Part shown: positions 24,201 to 39,612 of the stretch, piece after piece | Layout of the letters: every line of letters begins with the position of its first letter | How positions within the stretch are numbered: position 1 is the first letter of the stretch | Made by a program: the position numbers and the translations under genes | Notes under the pieces: generated by a model | What the model saw: the letters and a program-made list of their open reading frames with translations, nothing else | Told to the model about the DNA's origin: nothing | The model's database searches: none | NCBI GenBank assembly: GCA_048213135.1 | Contig: PS015045.1 | Span: 55,100 to 119,099, forward strand | Source: Reclinomonas americana ATCC 50394 | Lineage: Eukaryota > Jakobida > Jakobea > Jakobida | DNA length: 64,000 nucleotides | Direction of reading: 5' to 3'

Positions 24201-24426
24201 GAAAGTCAAAAAGACAAGTCCGCGCGCGAAATCACACGCACACACAGACACACAAAATGCACCTGTCACGCTCACTATGCCTCTCTCTCACACACACTCA
24301 CACACACACACACTCTTTGCACGCAAGTGTGACATGGACATTGCCTCTCACTTTCCCCCAAGTTTGAGACGCAACTGTGGCATCCTGCATCGCATCGAGC
24401 AGCTGCTCAAACGCCTGCTTGTTCAT
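16534..24426 (-). CDS. LRR - acidic linker - CCCH zinc finger - coiled-coil protein
   Basis: Fifteen exons chain in frame from ATG 24426 to the stop at 16534-16536: 24352-24426, 23600-23696, 23184-23267, 23047-23130, 22230-22484, 21813-22160, 21423-21749, 20196-20344, 19616-19941, 18910-19548, 17726-17836, 17384-17650, 17190-17312, 16942-17127, 16534-16638. The product is about 1,045 residues plus two 20-N gaps. Roughly residues 25-310 are ribonuclease-inhibitor-type LRRs (RMLDLSRNKITG, LRALRLSANPLTDDN, LCVLDISAGAISDDG, LRELHAAGNPITDA). A strongly acidic linker follows. Residues of about 425-530 hold Cys/His clusters (CPRRKCVDPLCLHAH, CSPTCIFAH, CRTHRSHNQRRCSFHHG) typical of CCCH RNA-binding proteins. 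Then come Ala/Ser-rich and helical regions and a C-terminal coiled coil (RLQLEEYQLSHAAQ). The LRR-CCCH join spans a 1.08-kb intron with a 570-N gap, so two adjacent genes remain possible. RNA binding is inferred. Confidence 0.5.
18040..18580. repeat. Two local tandem duplications in an intron of the LRR-CCCH gene
   Basis: One unit of about 125 bp is duplicated (AAACCGTG..GCTCGCG and CCTCTGCATTCTG near 18045 and 18165). A second of about 75 bp is duplicated (CACACACACAGTGCAGACTTG near 18460 and 18545). The rest of the 17837-18909 intron is CT-rich with no coding signal. Confidence 0.5.
20350..21290. repeat. Purine tract, (GA)n and 570-N gap between LRR and CCCH exons
   Basis: GGGGAGAA-rich sequence, (GA)n, GAAGAACGAAC-type repeats and GACGAC run into an N gap at 20657-21226, then (GA)n and (CAGA)n. 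No exon, start codon context or polyadenylation signal is visible in the sequenced part. The gap prevents certainty that one gene spans it. Confidence 0.5.
22595..22850. repeat. GAAGCACAAGG minisatellite in an LRR-CCCH intron
   Basis: Units of 11-17 bp around GGGAAGCACAAGG are repeated about 18 times in the intron at 22485-23046. The frames through it are low-complexity Lys/His/Glu or Ala/Gln/Gly strings and are not coding. Confidence 0.5.
23800..24180. repeat. About 110-bp tandem repeat in intron 1 of the LRR-CCCH gene
   Basis: Three diverged units, with similar sequence near 23840, 23940 and 24050 (TTTGCAAACAGTGTTGAG; GTGCATACAAGTGTTGAG), are each followed by CTCAC.CGCA(C)AGA and separated by (CT)n. 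Non-coding. Confidence 0.5.
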
Positions 24427-24537
24427 CTCTCTCACTCTCACTCTCTCTCACACACACACAAACACAAACTTCCGATGGTAACCCTTGGGTTGCCGGTTGG
24501 ATTTGCGGAATGGTAAGCCCACCTAGTTTTTGTGGCA
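24427..24537. promoter_or_regulatory. 111-bp bidirectional promoter region
   Basis: Only 111 bp separate the ATG of the LRR-CCCH gene (-) from the ATG of the methyltransferase gene (+). The half next to the minus gene is CT/CA repeat. The rest holds an imperfect inverted repeat, GGTAACCC-TT-GGGTTGCC at about 24477-24494. No TATA box is seen. The promoter role is inferred from position. Confidence 0.5.
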
Positions 24538-24702
24538 ATGTGCGAGAGGGAGCAACAAGTGATGTTGGCGCGAACGGCGCAGTATATGGCTGGTGAGAGA
24601 GGAGGCAAAGAGAGAGAGTGTGTGTGAGAGAGAAAGGGGCAAAGAGGAGAGATTGAGAGTGAGATTTTTGTAAAGAGAAAGATAAAAAGAGTGTGTGAAA
24701 GA

Positions 24703-24740
<38 letters not shown>

Positions 24741-25279
24741 CGCACTGTGTGCGAAGGGAGAGAGAGGAGGCAAACGGATAGAGTGAGTGAGTGAGAGGAA
24801 GAAAGGGGCAAAGAGGAGAGACTGAGTGTGAGATTTTGTAAAGAGAAAGATAAAAAGAGTGTGTGAGAGTGAGTGAGAGAGACGCTGTGTGCGAAGGGAG
24901 AGAGAGGAGGCAAACAGATAGAGTGAGTGAGTGAGAGGAAGAAAGGGGCAAAGAGGAGAGACTGAGTGTGAGATTTTGTAAAGAGAAAGATAAAGAGTGT
25001 GTGAAAGAGTGTGTGAAAGAGTGTGTGAGGGAGGCAGTGTGTGCAAAGGGAGAGTGTGTGTGTGAGAAAGAGAACGTTGAGTGAGAGGGACAGGGTGCAA
25101 GGTGACTGTCTGATTTTTGAGATTTTGTAAAGAGGCAGGCAAAGAGTGTGTGAAAGAGTGTGTGGGAGTGAATGACTGAGTGAGAGTGCGAGAGACAGAG
25201 TGTGCAAGGAGAATGGGGATAGGGAGNNNNNNNNNNNNNNNNNNNNACTCTCTTCCGTCTCTTCTCTGTTCCGTCTCTT

Positions 25280-25327
<48 letters not shown>

Positions 25328-26340
25328 TCTCTCTCCGACTTTCCCCGTTTCTTGCCTTCTCATGCTCTCTGTGTTTCCACGTGCAGCCTGCCGCGCTCTG
25401 GAGACCGCCAAGGACGACTCCGTGCGTCAGTTTGTCGATCCCTTTGCCGAGGCGTTTGCAGGCAAAGAAGGACGGTGAGTTGTCCCTCTTTCTCCCTTCA
25501 CAACCTTCTCCCCATTCCACCCACCCCCTTTCCCCCATTCCCCTCAGCGATTTCCTCGACGACCTCGCCTCCTCACTGCACACCACCGTCACCGCGCTCT
25601 CCGACTACGCCAACGCACGCGTGCTGTTCATGGACCGCGCAGTGTCCGAGGCGCTGTCCTCCTCCTCCTCCTCTGCTGCGCCCCGCCAAGTCGTCATTCC
25701 CGGCATTGGTGGTGACGCGCGATTCTGGCGCCCACTGGCCCCGCCCCCCGCCGCCGAGGTGCTAGCCCACGTGCACGTGTACGAGATCGATGTGCCGGAG
25801 GTGATGGAGATGCGACGACGCGTGCTCGACAGCGTGCAGGCGGAGGAGGCGGCCCCACAGTGTGCCGCCATTCACTCGGTGGCCGCCGACTTGGCCGCCG
25901 GCGACGAGTGGGAGCGCGCGCTGGTGGCCGCCGGCTACGACGCCACGCAGCCGAGTGTGTGGCTGCTCGAGGGCCTGCTGATGTACCTGCCGCTGGCCGA
26001 CTGTGAGGCTTTCATGCGTCGCGTGGCGCACTTGTGTTCTCCGGGCAGTGTGGTGTGCGGCGATGTGCTGAACGAGTTGCACATGACGTCGCCGGCGGTG
26101 GCCAAGTTGCGGGAGGTGTGGGGCCGGCACGGTGCGCTTCCGGTGTGCGGCGTGAACAAGCCGGAGCCGTGGTTTGCCGAGCTCGGCTTTCGCGTGACGG
26201 TGAGTCAGTTTGGCGACGCGGAGGCCGATTTTGGGTTGATTCCGGCGGCGTCGAAGAAGTTTGTGGAGGATTATCCGCGCGATAACTCGCCGGAGGATGG
26301 GATTCCCCGGAACTATCTGTTCAGGGGGGTGAGGGAGTGA
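24538..26340 (+). CDS. LCM-family (TIGR00027-type) SAM-dependent O-methyltransferase
   Basis: Three exons, 24538-24592, 25387-25474 and 25548-26340, join in frame to a 311-residue protein, the normal length for the family. Landmarks: TAQYMAACRALETAK and FVDPFAEAFAG at the N-terminus; the SAM-binding strand-loop VVIPGIGGDARFWRP (family LGAGLDTR-type); the acidic YEIDVPEVMEMRRRVL; DLAAGDEWERALVAAGYD; and WLLEGLLMYLP. Members are leucine-carboxyl or small-molecule carboxyl/hydroxyl methyltransferases. The resemblance is to the stand-alone bacterial/fungal group rather than to PP2A methyltransferase LCMT1, so the substrate is unknown and bacterial origin is possible. The last exon is GC-rich. Intron 1 (794 bp) is repeat-filled and has a 20-N gap at 25227-25246. 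The gene shares a 111-bp promoter with the LRR-CCCH gene. Confidence 0.5.
24600..25180. repeat. 140-160-bp tandem repeat in methyltransferase intron 1
   Basis: Three copies (GGCAAAGAGGAGAGA near 24648, 24808 and 24948), each followed by GAGATTTTGTAAAGAGAAAGA and a GTGTGTGAGAG run, plus a partial copy near 25110. Purine-rich and non-coding; it shows as a Ser/Leu/His frame on the minus strand. Confidence 0.5.
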
Positions 26341-26394
26341 AGTCGAAGGGAAAGGGAAGATTAGAGAACAGAGGACGAGCTCCTTGAGTTTCAT

Positions 26395-26740
26395 TGGCTT
26401 TGCCTCCTGACTGTTGGGGAGGAGTGGCTGTTCTGTTGTTTTGTGTGTCACACGTCCGTGGTAGGAGGCCAGCACCCTTTGAGTTGGCGTTGCCTCCTGA
26501 CAGAGGAGATGACCGATGGAGAAGACTGGCTGTTTCTGCTGTGTGGCCAGCGCGCGTTGCAATTGATTTGCTTTGCCTCCTCGCGTTCGGAAGAGCGGTC
26601 GCTCTTCTTGCTGGTTGCAATTGGTTGCAATTGTTGTTGTGGCACGAACTCCTTGATATGAGGCCAGCACTCATATGGTGTGCTTTGCCTCCTGAAGGTG
26701 AAAATAACTGTCGGAGAGGAGTGGCTGCAGACAGCTGGCT
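26395..26740. repeat. Degenerate repeat around TTTGCCTCCTGA, intergenic
   Basis: Four irregular copies of a roughly 70-120 bp unit share TTGCCTCCTG(A), GGAGAGGAGTGGCTG and AGGCCAGCAC (near 26400, 26490, 26572 and 26688). It lies downstream of the methyltransferase stop. Nothing else is recognised between 26341 and 27112. It could be a decayed element or local tandem repeat. Confidence 0.5.
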
Positions 26741-27112
26741 TGTTGCAGCGTGAATCCGATGTCAACGTCGACGCTAAATGGTCGAAGTTTTGCCTTGAAG
26801 GCCAGTGCTGAAGCAGTCAGAGTAGAATGCAATCAAGGAAAGTTGGGGGCAATGAGCTGCACGAAGGCTGGAGACGAGGAATCAACCATCACTTGTCCTT
26901 GGTGTCCTGCGCATCAATCACAGCTTTCCGCAGTCACCTGTGCGAGAGGAGAGTGCTCGTCATCAACCAACCGACCACCTGTACCCAGCATCCGTCGAGA
27001 AAGAGCAAAAAAAGTGAGCGTGTGAGAGTGTGAAGTTCGCTGTGCATGTGCATCTGCACGAGCGCACTCACTCTCTCTCTCTCTGTCTCTTCGTGTGCGC
27101 GCCAGTTCATCC

Positions 27113-27279
27113 ATGGATCACTTGAACTTGTCAGTGGTGCCTCGTGTGGGACAACGGCGCTCGCTGTTCTCGGGGTTGACGCGCAAGATGAATGATGCAA
27201 TGCTCCGGCAGCAGCAGTTGTTGGAGCGCGGAGATGAGAGTTGCGGGGAGGGGGAGAGAGAGGGGGGAGGGGAGGGAGG

Positions 27280-27342
<63 letters not shown>

Positions 27343-30300
27343 NNNNNNNNNNNNNNNNNNNNNNNNNNNNNNNNNNNNNNNNNNNNNNNNNNNNNNNNNN
27401 NNNNNNNNNNNNNNNNNNNNNNNNNNNNNNNNNNNNNNNNNNNNNNNNNNNNNNNNNNNNNNNNNNNNNNNNNNNNNNNNNNNNNNNNNNNNNNNNNNNN
27501 NNNNNNNNNNNNNNNNNNNNNNNNNNNNNNNNNNNNNNNNNNNNNNNNNNNNNNNNNNNNNNNNNNNNNNNNNNNNNNNNNNNNNNNNNNNNNNNNNNNN
27601 NNNNNNNNNNNNNNNNNNNNNNNNNNNNNNNNNNNNNNNNNNNNNNNNNNNNNNNNNNNNNNNNNNNNNNNNNNNNNNNNNNNNNNNNNNNNNNNNNNNN
27701 NNNNNNNNNNNNNNNNNNNNNNNNNNNNNNNNNNNNNNNNNNNNNNNNNNNNNNNNNNNNNNNNNNNNNNNNNNNNNNNNNNNNNNNNNNNNNNNNNNNN
27801 NNNNNNNNNNNNNNNNNNNNNNNNNNNNNNNNNNNNNNNNNNNNNNNNNNNNNNNNNNNNNNNNNNNNNNNNNNNNNNNNNNNNNNNNNNNNNNNNNNNN
27901 NNNNNNNNNNNNNNNNNNNNNNNNNNNNNNNNNNNNNNNNNNNNNNNNNNNNNNNNNNNNNNNNNNNNNNNNNNNNNNNNNNNNNNNNNNNNNNNNNNNN
28001 NNNNNNNNNNNNNNNNNNNNNNNNNNNNNNNNNNNNNNNNNNNNNNNNNNNNNNNNNNNNNNNNNNNNNNNNNNNNNNNNNNNNNNNNNNNNNNNNNNNN
28101 NNNNNNNNNNNNNNNNNNNNNNNNNNNNNNNNNNNNNNNNNNNNNNNNNNNNNNNNNNNNNNNNNNNNNNNNNNNNNNNNNNNNNNNNNNNNNNNNNNNN
28201 NNNNNNNNNNNNNNNNNNNNNNNNNNNNNNNNNNNNTTCAGAGGCAGCAGAAACGAGAAGAGCATGAGCACCTGAGAGAGAGCGAGGACTGCACGAGAAT
28301 TGAGAGAGTGCTTCACAGATGCAGACAAACAAGCGTGTTCAAAGCAGAAACTGAGAGACAATGAGGCGGAAACGGAAGAGCTTCAGAGGAGGAGACACAT
28401 GGAGTGAATGCAGATGCAAAGTGACGTGGACGCAGAAAAGAGACCACAGGATAGCTACAGATGAGAGAGAGAGAAGCATGGAAAAGGAGGAGAGTGTTTA
28501 AGAGGGACCGAGAGAACAGGCAAGGATGCTGAGAACAGAAGCAGAGAATAATGAGGCGGAAACAAGACCACAGAAGAGCAAGAGAGATTTAGAGTGGGAG
28601 AGAAGCACTGATGGCGTTACAGAAATGAGGGTTGAGTGAGTTTGCAAGCGACGAGCGGAAGCCCTCGCCGAGAGGATTCGATTGTCGCACGTATGAGCAC
28701 CCTGCCGTGTATGGCTCTCTGCAGGTTCAGTGCGTGTTCTTCCTCGGCACTCTCGCTTCTACATCGTACCGTGGCTCGTTCTACATTGCCATGACCTGTC
28801 GATGATGTCTGTTTGCAGCTGAACTGTTTGGTGCTTGTCTGCATTGCATCATGCAACAGCCCACTCCCTCAGTCAGTGCTGCACTCTGAAACTATGTCTG
28901 GTAATCTGTCCTCCGTCGATTCCCTGTTTGCATTGAGTTGCACTCTGGAGCTCATACTGCGTCAACTATAATCGTGATGCCCACTCTGCATGATTTCTTT
29001 GTCACCACTTAGCACCTTTTCCTTGTCACCGCTCAGCACCCTCACGTCGTTACCACTCAACGCGCCTTCTCTTTGTCTCTCATCTTCGCATGATTTCTTT
29101 GTCACCACTTAGCACCTTTTCCTTGTCACCGCTCAGCACCCTCACGTCGTTACCACTCAACGCGCCTTCCTTTGTCTCTCATCTTTGCATGATTTCTTTG
29201 TCACCACTTAGCACCTTTTCCTTGTCACCGCTCAGCACCCTCACGTCGTTACTACTCAACGCGCCTTCCTTTGTCTCTCATCTTCGCATGATTTCTTTGT
29301 CACCACTTAGCACCTTTTCCTTGTCACCACTCAGCACCCTCACGTCGTCACCACTCAACGCGCCTTCTCTTCGTCTCTCATCTTCTCATCATCCTTTGTA
29401 ATGTGTGCCGGAGTGTGCATAACTGTGATGTGATTGGTTGGGTACTTGTCGCGATCTGCGGCTTTGCCCCCTTTCTCATCTCTTCCTCCCCCATCCAGTG
29501 GTCGCCGAAAGCCCCTTCCGCGCCATGTCCATTGACCTGGCCGACGACGACGAGTTCTGGGGCACCGCCACTGTGCGCTACACTCCAGGTATATCCGCCC
29601 TCTCCAATCACCCCTCTTTGCAAAGTCTTTCTAACCACCACCACCATGCAGGCAGCATGGACGGACACTTTTTCTACACCAACCCGGACGCCGAGGATGC
29701 GTCGCATGTGGACACCTTCCACGACCTGCTTGCGCGCGTGCTGGCCGCCGGCACGAACGCTGCCGAGCTGGCGACGGCAGTGATTGAGTTTTATGAGTTT
29801 CTCACCACCACCTACACGCACGACAAGACGCCCTTTATCGCCAGCGCGTTTCCGTTGATGGAGCGAGTTGTGTGCTGGTGCTAATGATGGGACCTGCTTT
29901 AGTCTCTGCTGTGCTCACTCTGCTGGTGCAGCTGTCCAAGGGACTGCAGAAGCGCAGAAAGGGACTCGACGGTGAAATGTGCTACAAGTTTGCCAAGGTA
30001 TATTGTGGCACTCTCTTTTCTGTGTGATGCATCTGCTGAGTGCGCGCTGGGTGGCAGGCACTTGTACGTCAGAGTCCGGATCGCGTGGTTGTGAAGGCCG
30101 GGTTGTTGCTGTGGTCGCTCAGCGCGCAGCAGATGACGGAGAAGGATTATGAGGTTAGTTCAGCGGAAGGAAGTGGAGGAGGAGAAGGTGTTGCGAGACA
30201 CTGATTTCGATGTGCAGGCGACGATGACTGTTGGCTGCTGCGAGGAGTTCACGTGGTACTCTGCGCGTGTGTTTTTCCAGGTATGTCGAAGTCAGTGCAC

Positions 30301-32137
30301 TTCACTACTTCTCGCGACTTCCACACTGTGCAGAATGCTGCTCCATGCATGTCTGCTCTTGCTCCTCCCTGCACCTGTCCAATGTTCCCCTTCTTCGCCT
30401 CGCTATGTTTCTTTCTGTGGTCAATTCCAGTCTCGCTCTCGTCGTCATTCCGCGATTCTGCGGCCTTTCAACAACAGTTCACATGCCGCCTTTGTCTTCC
30501 ACTCTCATTCTCACAAAGATTCCAGTTCTTCCACAACCATTGGCCTTGCCGATTTCCCCGCTACTGAGTGCCACCACTCTCCTTTCCCCTTCCACTCTCC
30601 TGTCCCTTCCACTCTCTTTCTCCTGTGCTTTCCACAATCCCTCGCCTTCTCCTCTTTTTGCTCACAACCCTTTATCACCCCGCAGACGCTGCAATTCTTT
30701 GAAGCCCCGCTCGTGCAGCTCGGTATCGCCACCTCGACGTGGGGTCGCATTTTCATCGTTGCGTGTGCCCCCTACAAATATGCTCAGCGCGCAATCACCA
30801 CTCACTTTCGGAGCGACAGGTGACACTCCTCGCGCAAGAGGAACGACTTGCCGAGCAAGTGAAGCGGTGGCTTCTTCTCGAGGGCTACAAGGTGTGCCCC
30901 TTCCATGCCATTGGAGTGTGTTGACGCCCTTCCCTCACTTGAACGAGCAACGCAGAACGCCGTGTCTCCCGAGTACACTGCATTTGCGATTTGCACGGGG
31001 TGCGATCTGCCGGACTTGCTGTCGCTGGAGGCACGCGCCGTCGACGACGACGATGAAGATGACGATGATGACGGTGACGAGGATGATGAGGGGGAGGAGG
31101 GTGAAGATCAAGAAGAGGAGGACGGAGATGGTGGAGTCACGGAGGAGAGTGAGGAGGATGCCGATGCGGGAGGTGCGAGTGGATCGGGATCTCGAGCGCC
31201 AGCAGCTGCAGCAGCAGCAGCGGTGGCCACTGTGGGGGGAGAGGTGCCCGATGAGGTGCTGGCGGCGGCGGCCGACATTATTACGGTGTTGATTCAGTTG
31301 GAGCCGGGCAACAGTCGGGCGTTTGCGGATTTGGAGGAGGTGGATCAGGAGTCGCTGCTGCGTAATTTTTTGCGGCAGTTGGAGAGGCGGCCGGTGGGGG
31401 GAGTTGCGTGTGGGGGTAGAGAGGGGAAGGGAAGGGATTGCGATTCGAAGTGTTGCACTCTGTCGCTTTCTGTTGCACGTTCGGCATGTGTTAAAGTTCA
31501 TGTTGATGAAGCTGTGTTTCCGTATGTCGTGAACAGTTCTCTGTACAGTGAACGATTGACTCTTTTTTCTTGAATGCATATCTATTCCTTCTCTCCCTTC
31601 AAGGTAGTGCCGGTCTTTCATGTTCTCATGCCTTCCATCTTTACTTCTCCGCAGCGCGACGGCTTCCTTTCTCTGAAATCTGTTTCTTATTCTCTCTTCG
31701 AGACGGTGCCCAGCCTTGCATTCTCTTGCTTCACATCTCCCTCTTCACTTCTCTGCACTGCCACGCTGCTCGTTCTCGCACTTTGAGCCAGTGCCCTACT
31801 CTAATATTCTGCTTCTGCCTCCCTCTACCTCCCCGCAGCGTAATAGATTTTGTGCAAATTAGTCTGTTTTTCCTTCTCTCTTTCACTTTCCCTCTCTCTC
31901 TCTCTCTGTCTGTCTCTCTCGCTAGTGCACTGTCTTATGCTCTCTCTCCCCCCTTCCCCCTTCACCTCTCCACAGCGCGATACCTTCCAGTGGCGCATCA
32001 TTGCCGCGTTTGCGGCTGCCGGCGGAGTGGTGGACGGGGGTGTGCGTGGCAAGGTGCCCGACGATGCGCGTGAGTTGGCCGCTCAGCTGTTGGCCGAGGC
32101 AACACCGGCGCCTGTTGTGTCGGCTGCGGTGGAGTAA
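27113..32137 (+). CDS. Unrecognised helical protein with acidic tract, gapped 5' region
   Basis: I do not recognise this family. Exons 29499-29588, 29652-29869, 29932-29997, 30058-30153, 30218-30280, 30686-30712, 30820-30891, 30956-31393 and 31976-32137 chain in phase to a TAA at 32135-32137, giving 410 residues. A candidate first exon at 27113-27238 (MDHLNLSVVPRVGQRR, Gln-rich end) precedes a 894-N gap that may hide more exons. The protein reads as paired amphipathic helices (FHDLLARVLAAGTNAAELAT, KAGLLLWSLSAQQMTEKDY, AQEERLAEQVKRWLLLEGY), compatible with an ARM/HEAT-like fold. An Asp/Glu-rich stretch (31050-31170), an Ala-rich linker and two more helices follow. Candidate zinc ligands ICTGC are isolated. 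Linking the first exon to the rest is inference. The gene ends 88 bp from the convergent lipase-TPR gene A. Confidence 0.5.
27280..28250. repeat. (GA)n tract and 894-N gap
   Basis: A long (GA)n run enters an N gap at 27343-28236. Beyond it, 28237-28620 is purine-rich unique sequence and 28620-28980 is mixed sequence in which I see no exon, RNA gene or element. Confidence 0.5.
28989..29390 (+). repeat. 99/100-bp tandem repeat, four copies, with internal subrepeats
   Basis: CATGATTTCTTTGTCACC starts at 28989, 29089, 29188 and 29287, so the period is 100, 99 and 99 bp. Copies are nearly identical. Each contains three related 22-25 bp subunits of the form TTGTCACCACTYAGCACC. Because 99 is a multiple of three, one frame stays open and yields a 33-residue repeat; its position in a presumed intron argues against translation. 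Confidence 0.5.
31600..31976 (+). repeat. Serial duplication of an intron 3' end
   Basis: Before the true acceptor (CTCCACAG|CGCGATAC at 31975/31976) there are three more diverged copies of the same pyrimidine-rich acceptor: CTCCGCAG|CGCGAC near 31652, CTCTGCA|CTGCCACG near 31753 and CCCCGCAG|CGTAATAG near 31838. Each is preceded by AGTGCC- or GGTGCC-type sequence. Spacing is about 85-135 bp. Confidence 0.5.
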
Positions 32138-32225
32138 ACAAGGACCAATGGTGACAGCCGTTGACATGTATTGATGCAGTTTTCACTGGTGTGCCACTAT
32201 CGTCGCCGAAGCCAGCTCGGGAACA

Positions 32226-36931
<4,706 letters not shown>

Positions 36932-38652
36932 TCCACTCGACCGCGTTGCGCTTTGTGAGCGCTCTCTGCAGCGAGGAAGAAGAAAAAGTTTCGAACCCAC
37001 CGAACAATTTTGTCCTCGCAGCTCTCGCTGATAAAGGTGGCACACTTGCACTGTGACCTGGAAGCATGCAACAGTGACGAGAAGTACAGGAGGTGCATCA
37101 CCAGCATCTTCGCAACCAAAAACACATGCCGGCGCCGGTGATCGCGTGTTTGTCTGAATCTTTCGTCATGAAGACCGGGCTTCTCACTCATTCACTCTTC
37201 CCCTTCTTCCCATCACCTCCCACCCACCACCACCCCCGCCCCCGCCAACTCAGGAGCCGCACCACCCCACCCCCACCCACCTCTCCCGCCATCCTCCTCA
37301 CAATCCGCTCCATCTTCTCCTGACTCGACCTCGCCAGCGGATGCTGTTCACCAAGCTGACGCGCCACATTGCACGCCACCTGCTGCGTTCTCCGCGCCTC
37401 CTCGTACTTGCCCTCGTAGAACAGCGTCGACGCCAACCGACACTGCGCACGAATGGTCGCCTGACTGCCGGCTCCGACGGTGCTTGCCAGCTGCGAACAG
37501 ACCTGACGCAGCATGCTCTCCGCCTTTTGCAGCAGCTTCGCTCGCTCGCTGTCCGACATGCGACCGCGCACCGCTCTCGCACGCAGCGTCAGCGCGAGCG
37601 CCGACTGCGCCTCGGCGGCGCGGTGGTCCGAGTAGCCGTACAGTCGGCGATTGGCCGCCAGCATGCTGCGCTGCATGCGCTCCGCCTTCGCATAGTTGCC
37701 CTGCTTGCAAATGGTGCGTGCGAGGAAGCCGCACGCCATTAGCGTCATGGGATGATGACGGCCGAACATGCTCTCCGCAACCGACAGCGCCTCAAACTGC
37801 GCGTCCAGTGCCTCCCGGTAGTCGGGCGTCACCGACTGGTGGCGAGCGGCCTTGACCTTGGCCACCCACAAGTGACTGCGCGCCACGATGGTGTTCGGGT
37901 GGCTGTCGCCGAGGAGCCTGCTGATCGACCTGACGGCCTTCTCCTGCACCGCCACCGCCTCGTCGTACTTGCCAGAGTCGTAGAGCACCAGTGCCAACCG
38001 GCGCTGCAACTGCACCAGCTCCAACTCGACGTTGCGCTGCAGAGTGATGCTGCCTGACAGCGTCCGAAGGAGAAGTGTGCCCTTGTCGATCAGGCCCGCC
38101 AGCAACGCTGCGGCCTCGTCGTGCATGCCCGAGGCGCGCAGTGCCGCGGCCAGTTGCATCTGCATCGGCAGAGTGTCGACATCAGAACCACGCGGGTGGA
38201 GCCGCTTGTAACTCTCAACGCAGGCTCGGAGAATTGTCGCCGCACGCTTGGCCACCTCCACGGGCACCTGGTGTGAGGAGAAGAGTGAGCAGAGTAGGAG
38301 ATGGAATGACAATGAAGGAATGAGCTGTGCATACCAGACGGGGCATATCGTGCTCGGCGGCAATGTTCGTCGCAATGTAGGCAGCCACGTGCCAGCGCTG
38401 CATGGTTTGCTGATCCTCGGCTGTGCACTCACAGTCAGCAACCGACAATGGAAGACAGAAGAACATGATGCGGAACTCACGAATTCGGTGAGCTCCAAAA
38501 ATGTCCGTCTCGAGCTTCTCTAGGTAATTCGCCCAGAGAGCCGGGTCTGCAGGGAAGAGTCTCAGTCGCAGCGATCAAAGTAATGAACCCGCAATTGTAT
38601 CCGAACCATCACCGCGCAAATTGAAGAGCACCNNNNNNNNNNNNNNNNNNNN

Positions 38653-38816
38653 GTACACATTCTCACTCCCCTGCATGAATGGGAAGGAAAGAACGGACAC
38701 AGTCTCGTCGCCCATCTCTCCTGTACACATTCTCATTCCCCTGCATGAATAGGAAGGAAAAGAACGGACACAGTCTCGTCGCCCATCTCTCCTGTACACA
38801 TTCTCACTCTCCTGCA
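38653..38816. repeat. About 71-bp tandem repeat within lipase copy B
   Basis: GTACACATTCTCA.TCCCCTGC, ATGAATGGGAAGGAAAGAACGG and ACACAGTCTCGTCGCCCATC form a unit repeated twice in full with a third partial copy. It follows the 20-N gap at 38633-38652. Confidence 0.5.
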
Positions 38817-38899
38817 CTCACTATTCTAGAAACTTCACTGATCGGCACACAACAATGAGCATCTACCAGTGATCGCCAACAAGTCTCGTGTACCTATAC

Positions 38900-39612
38900 T
38901 CGCAGCATTCAACGACACAGAGTGCGAAAACATCAAGCGGACGGCGACGCAATGAGAGAGAGAAGCGACAAAAACTCTTCTCCTTCTCATACGGTTCGGT
39001 TTTTCGCTCATTCAAGCCCGAGTATCTTGACGCATTGTCACTCTCCGTCTATTCCCCCGCCTTACTTCCTTCCCCCCTCTCTGGCTCTCTTCTCTCAGGC
39101 CTTCGGCGTCGTTCTCTTTTCTTGCCTTCCATTCGCTTCCATCTTCCCACCCTTCAATTCCTTCTCTCTCCTTTCCCTGGCACGCTCACTTTTCTCGTTT
39201 GCCTCCTTTCCCTCCTTCCCATGCCCTTCCTTCCTTGCTTTCCCTGCCTTCATTCCGTCTCCTCCTCTCGCACTCTCATTTATCTCTTCTTTCTTCCCTT
39301 CCTCCCTCCCCCTCTCTGGCTCCCTTCTCTCAGGCCTTCGGCGTCGTTCTCTTTTCTTGCCTTCCCTTTGCTTCTGTTCTCTGTCTCTGTCTCGATATCT
39401 TCCCCCCATCCCTTTCTAATCCCTTGTCTTACCTTCTCTCTTCTTTCCCTGGCACTCTCACTTTTCTCTTTTGCCTCCCGCCACTTCCTTCCTTTCCCTT
39501 CCCTTCCCTTCCCTTCCCTTCCCTTTCCTTCCGTCACTTCCTCGCTTCCTTTCCCTTTCCTTCCCTTTCCTTCCCTTCCCTTCCCTTCTCCTTCCCCCTT
39601 CCCCCTCACACT
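38900..39612. repeat. CT-rich filler and CCCTTCC repeats in lipase copy B
   Basis: Pyrimidine-rich sequence with a duplicated block of about 240 bp (CTCAGGCCTTCGGCGTCG near 39097 and 39329), ending in (CCCTT)n at 39480-39600. It occupies the place of middle lipase exons. The long Ser/Leu/Pro frame on + is an artefact. Confidence 0.5.

Noticed and set aside
28989-29390. CRISPR-like array
   Set aside because: Units are contiguous with no variable spacers, and the window is eukaryotic. The same applies to 38653-38816.
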